64,000 bases of DNA from Chlorokybus atmophyticus (GCA_009103225.1 RHPI01001168.1:373337-437336), one strand, 5' to 3'. Shown: positions 11,454-22,410, counted from the first letter of the stretch. The notes: generated from the sequence alone by a model not told the origin. Numbers and translations are program-made.

Positions 11454-12684
11454 TCAGTGCCAAAGATGAGCTATGTCCGATGCAGTGACTGTTGCAGACA
11501 ACGCATGCTGCCGATCCAGTGTGATGCAGTACAAGCTCTCTCGCAATGTGCCCTCCACAACAACAATGTTGTTCACCTTGACTTGACACTTCTGAGCAGT
11601 GAAGTCAACTTTGGCGCCTGCGCTTGTAGCTCTTCGAATGGGTAACAGGCTGGAAGCTAATCCTGGCACGTGGATCACCTCCTTCAGGGCCACTTCGTGT
11701 GTAGCGCCCGCCACCACAGTATGTAGGATGACGGTGCCCACTCCCACAGCTTGCATTTGCAGCTTGTTGCCAATGCTCACTTTCACACCAGCAGCATCGC
11801 TGAGAGCATGACGTTTCTGGAACTCATGTCATGTGGGGTCATATGCTGTGTGCACGCAGAATCGAACAACCAAGCGCTTTCGATAGCAGTGGTGCTAGCA
11901 GCAAGTGCTACAGCTTGTCTATGAGAACCTTGTTTCTGTTGCTGAACGCGCTTCAACTTTCGACAGTCCTTCTTCAGGTGTCCCTTCCTGTCGCAGTATT
12001 GGCAGGTACGCGTCTCCTTCTTCCCACCACCGTTGTTGTTGTTGGGGCGTGGATTGGATTGTGCCGCGAATGCCACAGTTTCGACCTCGTCCTGGCGTGA
12101 AGTGGATGCTCATTGCTCGACTTGAAATAGGCATGGGGTGATGGCCTCGAGGGTGAGCTCCTCACTGGTTGACTCCATAATGGTGACAGTCATCTCAAAC
12201 TCCTTGGCAAGCCAGCAAGGATGACCCAGACCACCTCCACCTCCTTCACTTCATGTCGAATGGCAAGCAAGTCGTCCCACAGCTGCCTGGCTCGTGAGAT
12301 GAACTTGATGACAGGTTTAGCAACATCCTTCCTCAAAGCATTCAACTGCTTCCTCAACTACAATTTCCTAGCATTGTTCTTACCCTTGTAAACCTCAGCA
12401 AACTTCTGCCACAACTCTCTGGCAGACTTGCGACATGCAACAAGCGCTAAGTGATGCTGTACCACATTCAATCCTATCAACGCAAGTGCTTGATTGGACT
12501 TTTTCTTTGTGGGTGCGTCCTCCAAGCCGAGAGGGCGCTCCGTGGGATCCACCACCGACCATAAATCCTTGTGCATGAGTAGCATCTGCATCCGGATGCT
12601 CCATGTCCCATAGTTGTCGAGGTCCAGTGGCTCGATGTTGACCTTGTCATAGCTGGTCGCCATGCTTCCTTTGCTAGCCTGCAA
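11454..12684 (-). pseudogene. copia C gag, zinc knuckle and protease
   Basis: Gag opens near 12660 with MATSYDKVNIEPLDLDNYGT and contains the UBN2-like block LALIGLNVVQHHLALV. It is broken near 12358. The CCHC knuckle CQYCDRKGHLKKDC is near 12000. The protease begins with AWLFDSACTQHMTPH near 11850, where the catalytic D-S-G of aspartic proteases reads D-S-A. It continues into the region just before the integrase HLWH. Several frame changes occur between blocks. Confidence 0.8.
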
Positions 12685-12738
12685 TGAAGACGGCGCCTCC
12701 CCAAGCTACACCAACTTGTACTTGCTATGTTAGCGCTA

Positions 12739-12754
12739 GTGTGGGCCCATAACC
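12739..12754 (-). promoter_or_regulatory. copia C primer-binding site (initiator tRNA-Met anticodon arm)
   Basis: The reverse complement, GGTTATGGGCCCACAC, lies directly inside the 5' LTR. Its first 14 bases are the exact complement of GTGGGCCCATAACC in the anticodon stem-loop of plant initiator tRNA-Met, as I know that tRNA. Drosophila copia primes from an internal fragment of the same tRNA. Confidence 0.85.
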
Positions 12755-13078
12755 TATTGAGATTGCATAGTAGCAACAATGACAAGCACAAGTGTGGCGC
12801 TGATAATAGAGCAGAGTGGATCTGATTGTATAGCACAACATGCAGTGTCTTATATAGTACACTAGTAAGTGCTAGTCAACACTAGTCAACGCTAGTCAAA
12901 GTCAACACTAGTCAACACTGGTCAACTGTCAAAGTCAAAGTCAATGGTCAAAGTCAAAGGTCAAAGTCAACGTTGACCATAGTGGACTGTAACTCCCATA
13001 ACGGCAGTTGACCGTAACTCCCAAAGTGAAGATGATCGTAGAAGTTTAGCTAAGGCGCCTAACAAAGTACCTTTAACA
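12755..13078 (-). repeat. 5' LTR of copia C
   Basis: This 324-bp LTR carries the element promoter. On the minus strand the U3 has GTTACGG and TTGAC arrays, followed by a TATA-like TATATAAGACAC. The LTR begins TGTTAAAGG and ends CTCAATA, which is TG...TA rather than the usual TG...CA. The matching 5-bp target duplication confirms the boundaries. Confidence 0.92.
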
Positions 13079-13170
13079 GTTCATCAAGAAGGAGTCGACA
13101 TAGCGCAAGTCTATGATGAGGCGCAAATTGCGTCTATTATCTATTACATTGAGCGGGCTCACCACGAGGA

Positions 13171-13192
13171 GGGGGGGGGGGGGGGGGGGGGN
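13171..13192. other. G homopolymer ending in N
   Basis: A run of 21 G is followed by one N inside the DIRS RT. The plus-strand copy has a run of only about 7-8 at the same place, so the length is probably a sequencing or assembly error. Confidence 0.8.
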
Positions 13193-13812
13193 GCAGCCCC
13201 GCTATGCACCAAGTTTGCAATGCCCGCTGCAGTGAAGTCCGCAAACTCATGCACACCCTCATGATTGGTGAATGCCCGTTTGGGGGGTGGGTCAGCCGCC
13301 CATGGTAGCTTGTACCCGTACTCCACACAGGACAGGACCATAGTATATTGCAAAGTTGCTACCATGCTGGCAAGGCCTCCCGTAAGCGGTGCCGCATGAA
13401 CGGACCTTCCACAACCAAGTTGCTAGTGCGCATGCAAACTCGTAATGTTTCATCCAGTCCTCCACTAACTCCGACTCAATTAAAGTGTAGTCAAGTGCCA
13501 CAGTACACGCCGCCTCCGCTTCTGCCCCCCGCATGTGCAACAAATGAGTGTATGCACTCCCATCTTGTAACGCTCATAACTTTTGCATACGATGTCTGAT
13601 CAAAACGTTTTAGGTGTTAAAAGAAAGCATTTCTCATCAGCTATGTAGTCAAATCAAAACTTAAATCTAGTTTGGGCCATTTAGGACCATAAACGCAAGT
13701 TATAAGCCAAATAATTTGCAACCATGGCAAACAATGTTCAAACTCCACATTGGTTAGCTCTACTTGAGCGTCGCTGCGTCATATTAAACTCAAAGTTGCA
13801 TCCAATCGAGGG

Positions 13813-14192
13813 TGTTGAGAACTAGTGACGCGCCTAGTGTGTGTGTGTTTGCCTCTTACATACAAGTGTGCACACACTAAGGACAAGTGCAGCAAGCACG
13901 CCAACAATAGAGACAATGTGCGACCCACTATATTAAGCAGTATACATTGTCTTATATACTATGCTACTAAGCACTAGGCAACTCTAGTCAACTTCGGTCA
14001 AAGTCAACACTAGTCAACACTAGTCAATGGTTAAAGTCAACGGTTAAAGTCAAAGTTGACCATGGTTGACCATAACTGCCGTAACTCCCGTAACTCTCGT
14101 AACTCTCGTAACGATAAAGGTTAAGCTGATTGTACCAACTACATGTAGGCGCCGCCTATATATGTACTTTCTACAACTTATAACATTTGACA
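13813..14192 (-). mobile_element. solo LTR, copia family A, target duplication GAGGG
   Basis: The 380-bp LTR has TG...CA ends and is flanked by exact GAGGG at 13808-13812 and 14193-14197. Skipping it restores the DIRS sequence CGAGGGTTATTTAAG, matching copy 1 near 3195-3215. It is therefore a clean insertion into the DIRS copy followed by LTR recombination. Confidence 0.95.
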
Positions 14193-15644
14193 GAGGGTTA
14201 TTTAAGCTCTGAAAACAAAGCTACAGGCAATACATGCGCACAAGTGTACAGCTACTAAGCTGTCACGATACAGCTACGGGGCTACTATGAGAGCTAGTGG
14301 CCCCCACGCTCTGCAGGCTCTCGGCAATAGGCATGCAGGTGTGGACATCCCGCTAGCCCCCAGTTGAAGCTGCCTGAGATTGCACAGGAGCGGTCCTGTA
14401 GCTGGTCTGCCCCGCGCCAGATGCATAAAACCTAGAGTAGCGGGGGGGGTACTAGCCCCGCCCCTTGGAATGGTTGGCAGGCTTGGGCTTGGGCTTGGGC
14501 TTGGGCTTGGGCTGCGCAGCAGCCACATACTTCAATGCCTTCCTCAGGCGCTTTGCTTGATCATCATCCACGGCGAGGGGGTTACGCACCAGCTCGTCCA
14601 CGGCCTTCCCATCATGCTTATTGGCCACTTCCACATAGTGGAATTGCTTACACACCTCATCATATGCTGCGCGCAGAGCACACATGAGCAACACGCGTTG
14701 CATGTTCATACGGGCTTAAAGCCATCTGATTTCGCACCAAATGCACCTCCAATATATTCTTGCTCCCGTACCTAACACGTGCATATGCACATGCAAATGC
14801 AGATGTTGTGCCCTGTTGTGCTCGTTCCCTTGCCGTGGGGTTAGTCATAATGTGAATACAGAGGTGAACATATAATGGTGTTAAGTGCGGGCCCCTCCCC
14901 CTCCCCCTCCAGACATAGGGGGAGGAGGGATGCGGAACACATGTAGCTAATGGACTGAGTGTGTAGCTATGTGGGCTGATGCTTTTACAAGTCCCATGAT
15001 GCACACATGTGCAAGCGTGCGTGGGCAAAGTCCGGAGGCTCATGTGTCTACATGTGCGTGCATATGGCGGTGCTCAACAAAGAATGAGCCCACCTTTCAT
15101 GTTCTCTTTTGGGCCTTTGGCGAAATGAGGGTCCTCGGCAAGGTGCGTGGGCACTCGGTCAAAGGAGGATGTTGCCGAGCCGAGATGAGCCGCCACCTCG
15201 AGGTGTTGTCGAGCCCGCTTCTTCAAGTTTTCCTTCTCGGGGGTAATGGGCTCACCGCAGCGGGTGGCCATGGCTCCCACTCGATTGGGGTTAGAGGAGT
15301 CGCCGTCGCGATGAAGGATGCTCATAAGTAGGGGGTGGGTGGGCTCGTCGGCGACGGGCTCATGAGGAATGGCCGGCGCCTTCCCGCGCTTTAGGCGAAT
15401 GTTCTCCGCCTCCAACACCTCCAACCTCCTTGCCATGTCCTCTACGGACATTATGAACGGGGTGGTAAAGCGACTCGGACTTGGAGCCCGCTTTGGCGCT
15501 TTGAGCGAAAGTCCTCATCAAACTCCTCAATGGACTCCTCATCCTCGCCGCCACCACCACCACCCTCCTTACTCACCTCCTCTTCTCTCCCACCGCCGGC
15601 GGGGCGCACCTCTCCTTTCCTTCCCTCATCCACCTCGCAACGTG

Positions 15645-16113
15645 TGTTGAAGGTTAAGTATATGAGGTTTGCTAGTATAGTATGCTTATGGTGCATGTTG
15701 AAGGTTAAGCATATGAGGTTTGCTAGTATAGTATGCTTATAATACAATCAGCTTGTTGATGTTACTTGGACCATGTGCGGCGGTTACGCAATGGGAGTAA
15801 CAGTCAACAAGAGTTACGAGAGATACAAGAGTTACGGTCAACATTGACTTTGACCGTTGACCATTGACTAGGGTTGACTAGGGTTGACTTTGACCATTGA
15901 CTAGTGTTCACTAGAGTTGACTTTGATTGGGGTTGACTAGTCTTTGCTAGTGTTGACTAGCTTAGTATATAAGTTACTATACGTGGCGCATACAAATGGA
16001 ACTGCAATAAAAACATACTTCTCTTTGTTGTGCACATGCTATTGCACTTATTGTTCCCCCCGTGTGAGCGCATGTGTGAGGTATGGCGCATACATGCACA
16101 TTAGTTCTTAACA
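15645..16113 (+). repeat. 5' LTR of copia B
   Basis: The LTR runs from TGTTGAAGG to TTCTTAACA. Its first ~115 bp contain a direct repeat of about 57 bp (GTTGAAGGTTAAG twice), which is also present in the related solo LTR at 27373. The TTGAC array and TATATAAG are present near 15845-15975. Confidence 0.9.
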
Positions 16114-16129
16114 GATTATGGGCCCACAC
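16114..16129 (+). promoter_or_regulatory. copia B primer-binding site
   Basis: GATTATGGGCCCACAC directly follows the 5' LTR. It differs by one base from the site in families A and C. Confidence 0.8.
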
Positions 16130-16241
16130 ATGCTTAGAGTGTAAGTGTGTTGTGGTCGTGTAGGAAGTTGTGGTTGCTTGAGGGGAGTAGGTTGTGGCTC
16201 TCGTGTGTAGCAAAAGGGCAACCAATGCCAAGGAAGCATGA

Positions 16242-16920
16242 ACAACATGAAGATCACGATTGAGCCGCTGGACGTGGACAACTACAGCACCTGGAGCAAC
16301 AAGATGGAGCTGTTGCTGGTACACAAGGACATGTGAAAGTATGTGGACCACGCGGAGGTTGTGCCATCGAGAAGGGAGGCAACCGAGAGAAAGAAGGGAA
16401 GAAAGCTTGGGCATTGTTAGGTTTGCACGTTACTGAGCATAACTTGGTTATGGTGAGAGAGTGCAAAGGTGCAAAGGAGTTTGGGAAAAAGCTTGAGAGC
16501 CACTTCAAAGCTCGCAACATGGCGAGGAGGTTGCAGTTGAGGCAAGAGTCGAATGCATTGCGGAAGGAGAGTGGAGAGCCAGTCATCAAGTTTGTGGCGC
16601 GTGCAAAGGCGTTGTGGAAGGACTTGCTGGGTGTAGGGCACGAGTTGAAAGAGCAAGAAGTGGTGTGGGTTGTGCTTTTAGGGTTGCCAAAGGAGTACAG
16701 GGTGGTGGTGACCAGTATGGAGTCTGCAACGGAGGAGTTAGCTGTTGATGGCGTAATACCACGTCTTCTTTAAGAAGAGCAGCGCTTGCAGAAGGAAGGT
16801 TGGGAAGAAAGACCAGATGCAGCTATGGCTTTTATGGTAAAGAAAGGCACTCATGGTAGCGGCAAGGAGTGTTGGCGTTGCGGCTAGCGTGGTCACTTCA
16901 AGTATTAATGTCCCCAAATG
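16242..16920 (+). pseudogene. copia B gag with zinc-knuckle remnant
   Basis: The sequence shows a gag opening (ITIEPLDVDNYSTW), a stop at the codon after KDM (near 16335), and then an open stretch with ALLGLHVTEHNLVMV, RRLQLRQESNAL and a DLLGVGHELKEQEVVWVVL block. A knuckle CWRCG-stop-RGHFKY-stop-CP sits near 16872-16912, with Cys and His spacing preserved but two stops. The gene is homologous to gag at 18791 and 30996 but clearly older. Confidence 0.8.
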
Positions 16921-17030
16921 AAGACGTCCACCTACGAGAGCACCAATAGCAAGAAGGTGAGAGAATTGCATTCTATGGCTATGATGTAGGTTGAAGAAGG
17001 AGGAAGAGATGGTGGCAATCTCCTTGTAAA

Positions 17031-17170
17031 GAAGCTGGGAGGATCTAGCTTGGTGCCGACTACGAGCAGTACTTGGTGGAGGAGGCGTCCGTCATATGTG
17101 GAAGCTGGGAGGATCTAGCTTGGTGCCGAGTGCGAGCAGTACTTGGTGGAGGATGCGTCCTTCATAAGTG
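17031..17170 (+). repeat. 70-bp tandem duplication in copia B
   Basis: Two head-to-tail copies begin GAAGCTGGGAGGATCTAGCT (17031-17100 and 17101-17170). They differ by a few substitutions and lie in the non-coding part between gag and the 3' LTR. Confidence 0.85.
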
Positions 17171-17533
17171 GGAGCTGGTGTATTTTAGCTTAGAGTGTTG
17201 CAGTGCGTGAAGTACTTGCGGGGCGTGCCAAGAGCGCGTGGTTGCTGTCTACTCAACAGCATAATGTTTGAGCGTGATGCTTGAACATGGACATGAGGAG
17301 TAGCTGAGCGCAAGAAGCGTGGAGGTTACACTCTGCGAGCATGGTATAGTGCTCAAGGTATACTATATGCAAGCGAGCAGTTTGCAGGGTGACAAGCATT
17401 GGGAGCGAGCAGCTCGAGGTGCTAGCGTCATGTATTGGAGCGAGAAGTTCCAAATCAACTTGAAGGCAATGAAGGCGTTGGAGCTTGTGCATGCTGATAT
17501 GCAGATACGGACAACAAGCTGCCTGCGTGGGAG

Positions 17534-17888
17534 TGTTGAAGGTTAAGTATATGAGGTTTGCTAGTCTAGTATGCTTATAGTACATGTTGAAGGTTAAGCA
17601 TATACAGTCAACATGAGATATTAGAGTTACGAGAGTTGCGGTCCACTTTAACTTTGACCATTGACTAGGGTTGACTAGTGTTGACTAGAGTTGACTTGGA
17701 CTAGGGTTGACTAGTCTTGTCTAGTGTTAACTAGCTTACTATACAAGTCACTGTATGTGGCGCATATAAATGAAACTGCAATAGGAACATACTTCTCTTT
17801 GCTGTTGACATGCTATTGCACTTGTTGTTCCCCTAGTGTGAGTGCATGGTGTGAGGTAGGGCGCATACATGCACACTAGTTCTTAACA
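17534..17888 (+). repeat. 3' LTR of copia B
   Basis: It is preceded by the polypurine GCGTGGGAG and starts TGTTGAAGG. It is shorter than its 5' partner because a block after the second GTTGAAGG copy is missing. Confidence 0.88.
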
Positions 17889-18289
17889 ACATGGACTCTT
17901 AGCCCGCGACAAGCGACTGGCGGCTAGCAACGCCGCCGCGGCCGTGGCCGCCACCTTCTCTCCATCATCGTGGGCACTCGCTTGTGACCATGTGACCATG
18001 CATGGTCACATGATCACAAGCCACCATAGGGTGGAGGGCCGCCTCCGTCCACACCTCCTCACCACACTCGCCACCCACGCCAAAAATGGCGCTGCTGTGC
18101 TACGATTTCAAGCGACTAGATAAGGAGCTTGTGACTCACAACTCACGCCTTGTAAGTGCTTGTGCCCCCCCAAGTGCATAGGGCACTAGGGGCACAAGAG
18201 TCTCATACCTCATCAACGAGTTCTTGAGTTCATGGGCGCACATTTCATGCGTTTTATGACTGATATATTGTAATCAAATGCAGCTTGCC

Positions 18290-18668
18290 TGTTAAATGTT
18301 GTAGCTTGTTGGAAGTACATGTATAGGCGGCGCCTACATGTAGTTGGTACGATCAGCTTAACCTTTATAGTTATGGGAGTTACGAGAGTTACGGAAGTTA
18401 CGGCAATTACGGCAGTTATGGTCAACCATGGTCAACTTTGACTTTGACCATTGACTTTGACCATTGACTAGTGTTGACTTTGACTAGAGTTGACTAGAGT
18501 TGACTAGTGCTTAGTAGCATAGTATATAAGACACTGTATACTGCTTAATACAGTGGGTCGCACATTGTCTCTGTAATCGGCGTGCTTGCTGCACTTGTCC
18601 TTAGTGTGTGCACACTTGTATGTAGGCGGCAAATACACACACACTAGGCGCATCACTAGTTCTCAACA
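18290..18668 (+). repeat. 5' LTR of copia A copy 1
   Basis: It runs from TGTTAAATG to TTCTCAACA. It contains the TAGGCGGCGCCTA palindrome, the GTTACGR array, the TTGAC array and TATATAAG at about 18522. Confidence 0.93.
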
Positions 18669-18790
18669 GGTTATGGGCCCACACTCGCTTGTGTGATTGC
18701 CTGTGCTAGTGAGAGAAAGTGTTGAGCATAGGCGCCTACTAGTAGAGTGTTCTTGGGGAGAGGGTGAGTTGTACTATTGTGTAGCAAGCA

Positions 18791-19540
18791 ATGGCTGACA
18801 CAGATGAGATGCCCATCGAGTCCCTTGATCTGCACAACTACGCTTCATGGTTGTTGAAGATGAAGTTGGTGCTGATCCGCAAGAAACTCTGGAGTTTTGT
18901 CGATCCCACCTCCTCCACATTATTGCGGCCAAGAACAGGTGACACTGGTACTTGGACAGAGAACTCACAATCAGCTTTTGCGCTGATAGGCTTGCACGTC
19001 AAAGACTTCCATCTCCCTCTTATTGCGAATTGCACGACTGGACGTGAGGCGTGGGAGGTCTTCGACACCCTCTTCAAGGCCAACAGCAACTTGCGCAAGT
19101 TGCAGCTGAGACGCAAGCTGACACTTCTAAAGATGGAGCACAAAGAGCCAATCCAAAAGTACATCTCGCGTGCAAGGGAGCTTTGGCAAGACCTTGCAGC
19201 AGTGGGCCACGATGTGAAGGAAGAGGAGGTGATGTGGGCAGTCTTAGCTGGCTTAGGAAAGAGCTTTGCTACGCTAGTGATTGTGTTGGAGTCCTCAGAT
19301 GTGGTTTTGAAGTTTGCTGATGTAGTGCCTAAGCTGCTAGCTGTGGAAGGCAAGTTGGATGTTCAGGATAGAGAATGGTGGAGATCATATTGCACTTTCT
19401 GCCTCATCATCTAGAAAACACGAAGCAGGAGCAAAGCAGGTGGTGGGAAGCCATCACGTGACAAAGAGTGTCACTACTGCAAGATGAAGGGCCACTTCAT
19501 TCGCGAGTGCCAGAAGAGGATCCATGATGAGGCAACAAAG
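18791..19540 (+). pseudogene. copia A gag with zinc knuckle
   Basis: The ATG at 18791 opens a 207-codon frame of the UBN2/copia gag type, with PIESLDLHNYASW, FALIGLHVKDFHLPLI, REAWEVFDTLFKANSN, RKLQLRRKL and ISRARELWQDLAAVGHDVKE. The frame is lost near 19370, but the knuckle CHYCKMKGHFIREC follows in another frame at about 19470-19515. In an intact parent the two would be joined. Gag would form the cytoplasmic particle that packages element RNA. Confidence 0.85.
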
Positions 19541-20222
19541 GAGGAGCACGCCACGATGGCAAGTGCTTCCTAGCATTGGTGAGGACCTCAAGGAGTTGCA
19601 GTGGATGGTGTTCGTCCGTCCTCTCCCATTGCAAGGGCGCGTGAAGGACATGCGCAGACGGAGGTCGCAGACACAAAGGTCTGTGAGAGTTACTGCTAGC
19701 CCATGAGTAGTTGCTGGTGTTGAGCTGCATAAAATAGAGGTTGCATTGCTGTGGAGTTTCTTTTTTGGTAGCACACAGGTGTGCGGTACAATATAGAACA
19801 CTTCAATTGATTGGCATGCAAGGACTGAGTTGTATAGCTAGCTAACAGGAGATGGGAGGGGTGCTTTCCTTGGTAGAAGGGTCTGATCAACCCTTGCACG
19901 GCCTACACTCTGGTACAGCATTGTTAAGGTAGAGAACTCAGTGTAGTTTATAGCATAGTTTGCCATTTAGGGAATCTTCGAAACCACCTGAGCAAGGTCA
20001 GGCGTGGCGTGGTGGAACCTGATGCGACAACTATGAGGAGGAAACAAGGAGTATTGGAACCTTGTAGTCTTGCTGGCAGCACGTGGAGAAGGATGGTGTC
20101 ATAATGATAAGCATCAAGTCCGTGGGAGCAACACATCAGTGGGAGTGTTCGATGGAGTAAGCTAATGTGGATAAGCTTGCGAGAAGAACTTATAGTTCAA
20201 GGTCAAGTTGCTCGCGTGGGAG

Positions 20223-20591
20223 GGTTAAATGTTGTAGCTTGTTGGAAGTACATGTATATAGGCGGCGCCTACATGTAGTTGGTACGATCAGCTTAACCTT
20301 TATATTTATAGTTACGGGAGTTACGAGAGTTACGGCAGTTATGGTCAACCATGGTCAACTCTGACTTTGACCATTGACTTTGACCATTGACTAGCGTTGA
20401 CTTTGACTAGAGTTGACTAGAGTTGACTAGTGCTTAATAGCATAGTATATAAGACACTGTATACTGCTTAATACAGTGGGTCGTACATTGTCTCTGTAGT
20501 TGGCGTGCTTGCTGCACTTGTCCTTAGTGTGTGCACACTTGTATGTAGGCGGCAAATACACACACACTAGGCGCATCACTAGTTCTCAACA
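20223..20591 (+). repeat. 3' LTR of copia A copy 1
   Basis: It is nearly identical to the 5' LTR. The first base is G instead of T, so the terminal TG is mutated to GG. Confidence 0.9.
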
Positions 20592-22410
20592 TGCCGGCAA
20601 GTAGTGCATCAAGGATGTTGTCAGTGGAGCATTTGAGTTTGTCGTGTTGCAAGAGATTGCCACACTCCCACGCACTATGTTGAGCAACCAAACACGACAT
20701 TGCGATTTTTGTTTCGTCGTTAAGTCAAATTTGTTAAAGGACGCAAAATTGAGAAAAGAGGCTTTTTGCATACCAAGAATATGACAACAGCGAGCGGACC
20801 TGCATAGCGGTGTTACGAATGCACACCAGACAGCCAAAGCCTTAAAAGTGCAGCACTCCATGCATGTCGAGGAGGTAATGGTCAAATTATCGGCATGGTT
20901 CGTGAAGATGGATGGCATTTCGTGTAACTAGGCAGTATGGTTTGGCAACGGAATGCACTGTGGGGCTGGCGACGATTGCGGGTGCCGGGAGCTGACCGCT
21001 ACTCTTGCCTTGCTCCTGTCACAATGCATGTGCTGAGAGGCATCATTAACCACCTGCTTGATGCTGTGTATGACGATGCGAAGGAACGCATGCGTCGACC
21101 CATGAGGCGAATTTTACGGGCTTGGCACGTCTTGGTGTTGCTCTTGTGTTTAACACAAAAGCCAACGACGTGCTTATAAGCAGATGTGCACAGGTTGAAT
21201 AAATGCAAGGCGACTCTATTGGTTTCGCATTTCAAGGCACCCACAAGCACAGTTCCTTCCTGTCCGACTACTTCTTTCTTGTGGTGGAGAAAGTGGCGGT
21301 GCTATAGCTGCTGCCGGTGCATGCAGATGATTTGTTGCTCGATAATGAGGGCACCGATTTTTTCACCATTGCTGCAGCATCGCTTGCCCATTACAACAAG
21401 AAGTTGCTCAAGGTACACGAACACATAAGAGAGACTTTGACCACAGCTGACTACAAGCTGGCTGCCTTGAAATCTGCAGAGTTGCATCCGTTGTCGTCAT
21501 AATTAGCACAGCAGTCAGGTTGGAACATTGAAAATATGCATCAGCTCACTCGTTTTGGTTTGGCAATTATCAGCAGTGGACACCCAAGTTGGGTCAGCGC
21601 CAACCGCATGGAGTAGACGCACGCCCAACATGTTAAACAGTGGGCGCGTGGTGGCACCGGCCAGGACTACTAGGCGCGCATCCTGAAGGCATGGAGCTGT
21701 GCGGAATATGTTAGAGATAATGAAATGGTCGTGGATCCTGACATGCGCTCGGTCAGCGCAGACTTGGCAGCAGTGCTATGATGTATAAAAAAGACGGACG
21801 AATGTGCGGACAATGAGGGAGTCCAGCTAGTTCTAGAGCAATTTTTGCGCGCAGCCGCCAAGTCGCCCTGAAGATTCCATTTGCCGACAACCCTATCTGA
21901 CGAAGGCACAATTAGAGTCGACCGTAGGATGGCGTGCTGTTCGCGTTGTAATCGGAGGCGCAACGGTGTACATGACAATAGAAATTGGCATGGCGCGCGC
22001 AACTGGAATGACCCATGGGCAGCCTTGGTTCTCTACACTTGAGTTGGATGGTGATGAGGTTGGTAAATGTGATGTGGTGGGCTCAGACACTCCTTTTGCG
22101 CATGGCGGTGTAAGGTGGTAACGGCGAGCACGTGTGGAAAGAGGTCGTGTTTATCCGCTAGTACATAAAGCTGGATGTGATGAGACACAAAGCGCATCGC
22201 TCTGGATTGAGAAAAGCGTCGAGGGGGTCCACAATTCGATGTCGTGACTCTAGAGCAAGTAAAGTCATAGTCTAGCTGCTTATCATATCATACAAAGACA
22301 GCGCCCGTGCACAAGAAGGCCAGCATTGAGTGAATGTGGTCAATGCATTGCCATGTGACACATGTACTCGTCTCTTTACTCTCAGTTTGAAGCATATCAG
22401 CCAGTTACAT
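20592..22410. other. unassigned degenerate sequence
   Basis: Short open frames on the plus strand (for example 21317-21502, with HADDLLLDNEG and a helical ETLTTADYKLAALKS) follow each other in near register but are separated by stops, which suggests a decayed coding region. I do not recognise a family. No LTR or inverted terminal repeat was found by eye. Confidence 0.4.

Larger units (their letters stand above)
8991..13078 (-). mobile_element. Ty1/copia retrotransposon, family C, target duplication GTTCA
   Basis: The element is 4,088 bp and flanked by the exact 5-bp duplication GTTCA (8986-8990 and 13079-13083). LTRs are at 8991-9304 and 12755-13078. On the minus strand the order is primer site, gag, zinc knuckle, protease, integrase, RT and RNase H, which is the copia order with integrase before RT. 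Frameshifts, an in-frame stop after the second integrase Asp, and loss of the RT core make it defective. It inserted into the RT of a DIRS copy. Confidence 0.95.
7710..13543 (-). pseudogene. DIRS RT-RNase H (minus copy), split by a copia element
   Basis: The upstream half (13543-13079) covers the N-terminal RT region. The downstream half (8990-7710) starts at the residues NTPFKYEDV and continues through YIDDFLLAAS, the RICGK connection, RNase H (VDASGSGWGLV, then ERALF, then YGDAHN) and the DIRS signature WLPRELNEEADALSK with SVDRFATDAN. The copia insertion at 8991-13078 sits exactly at the shared GTTCA. A G homopolymer ending in an N (13171-13192) lies within the upstream half, where copy 1 has only a short C run. 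Stops and a TAG-type break near 8910 show decay. Confidence 0.85.
15645..17888 (+). mobile_element. gag-only copia element, family B, target duplication ACGTG/ACATG
   Basis: LTRs lie at 15645-16113 and 17534-17888. Flanks are ACGTG (15640-15644) and ACATG (17889-17893), one mismatch. Between the LTRs are a primer site, a decayed gag and about 600 bp without pol. The 3' LTR is about 110 bp shorter than the 5' LTR. Lack of integrase and RT makes it a non-autonomous element that relied on proteins from another copia. Confidence 0.9.
14274..17999 (-). pseudogene. DIRS gag (minus copy), split by copia B
   Basis: The ATG at 17999 opens the same gag start as copy 1. Coding continues to 17889, resumes at 15644 after the copia B insertion, runs through VEDMARRLEVLEAENIRLKR (about 15440), and ends in the region VDELVRNPLAVDDDQAKRL (about 14600). 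A (KP)n run of five units from a GCTTGG microsatellite and a disrupted knuckle region near 14300-14380 follow. The DIRS gag is therefore present end to end but broken by the insertion, by a frameshift near 15450 and by the solo LTR downstream. Confidence 0.75.
6331..18259 (-). mobile_element. DIRS/PAT-like retrotransposon, minus copy with three nested insertions
   Basis: Reading down the minus strand, the order is the A repeat with double hairpin (18259-18125), gag (17999 to 14274), RT-RNase H (13543 to 7710), tyrosine recombinase (about 7424 to 6400) and a terminal B repeat (6393-6331). Three retroelements interrupt it: 15645-17888, 13813-14192 and 8991-13078. Each restores a continuous homology with copy 1 when skipped, and each has its own 5-bp target duplication. 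Without the insertions the element is about 5.2 kb, a normal size for DIRS elements. All coding parts carry stops or frameshifts. Confidence 0.85.
18290..20591 (+). mobile_element. gag-only copia element, family A (copy 1)
   Basis: LTRs are at 18290-18668 and 20223-20591. The primer site GGTTATGGGCCCACAC is at 18669-18684 and the polypurine tract GCGTGGGAG is at 20214-20222. Four bases, TGCC, flank both ends. Internal sequence is gag, a zinc-knuckle remnant and about 600 bp of non-coding sequence, with no pol. The minus-strand copy at 28650-31517 has the same internal layout, so the missing pol is a family trait and not a private deletion. Confidence 0.9.
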
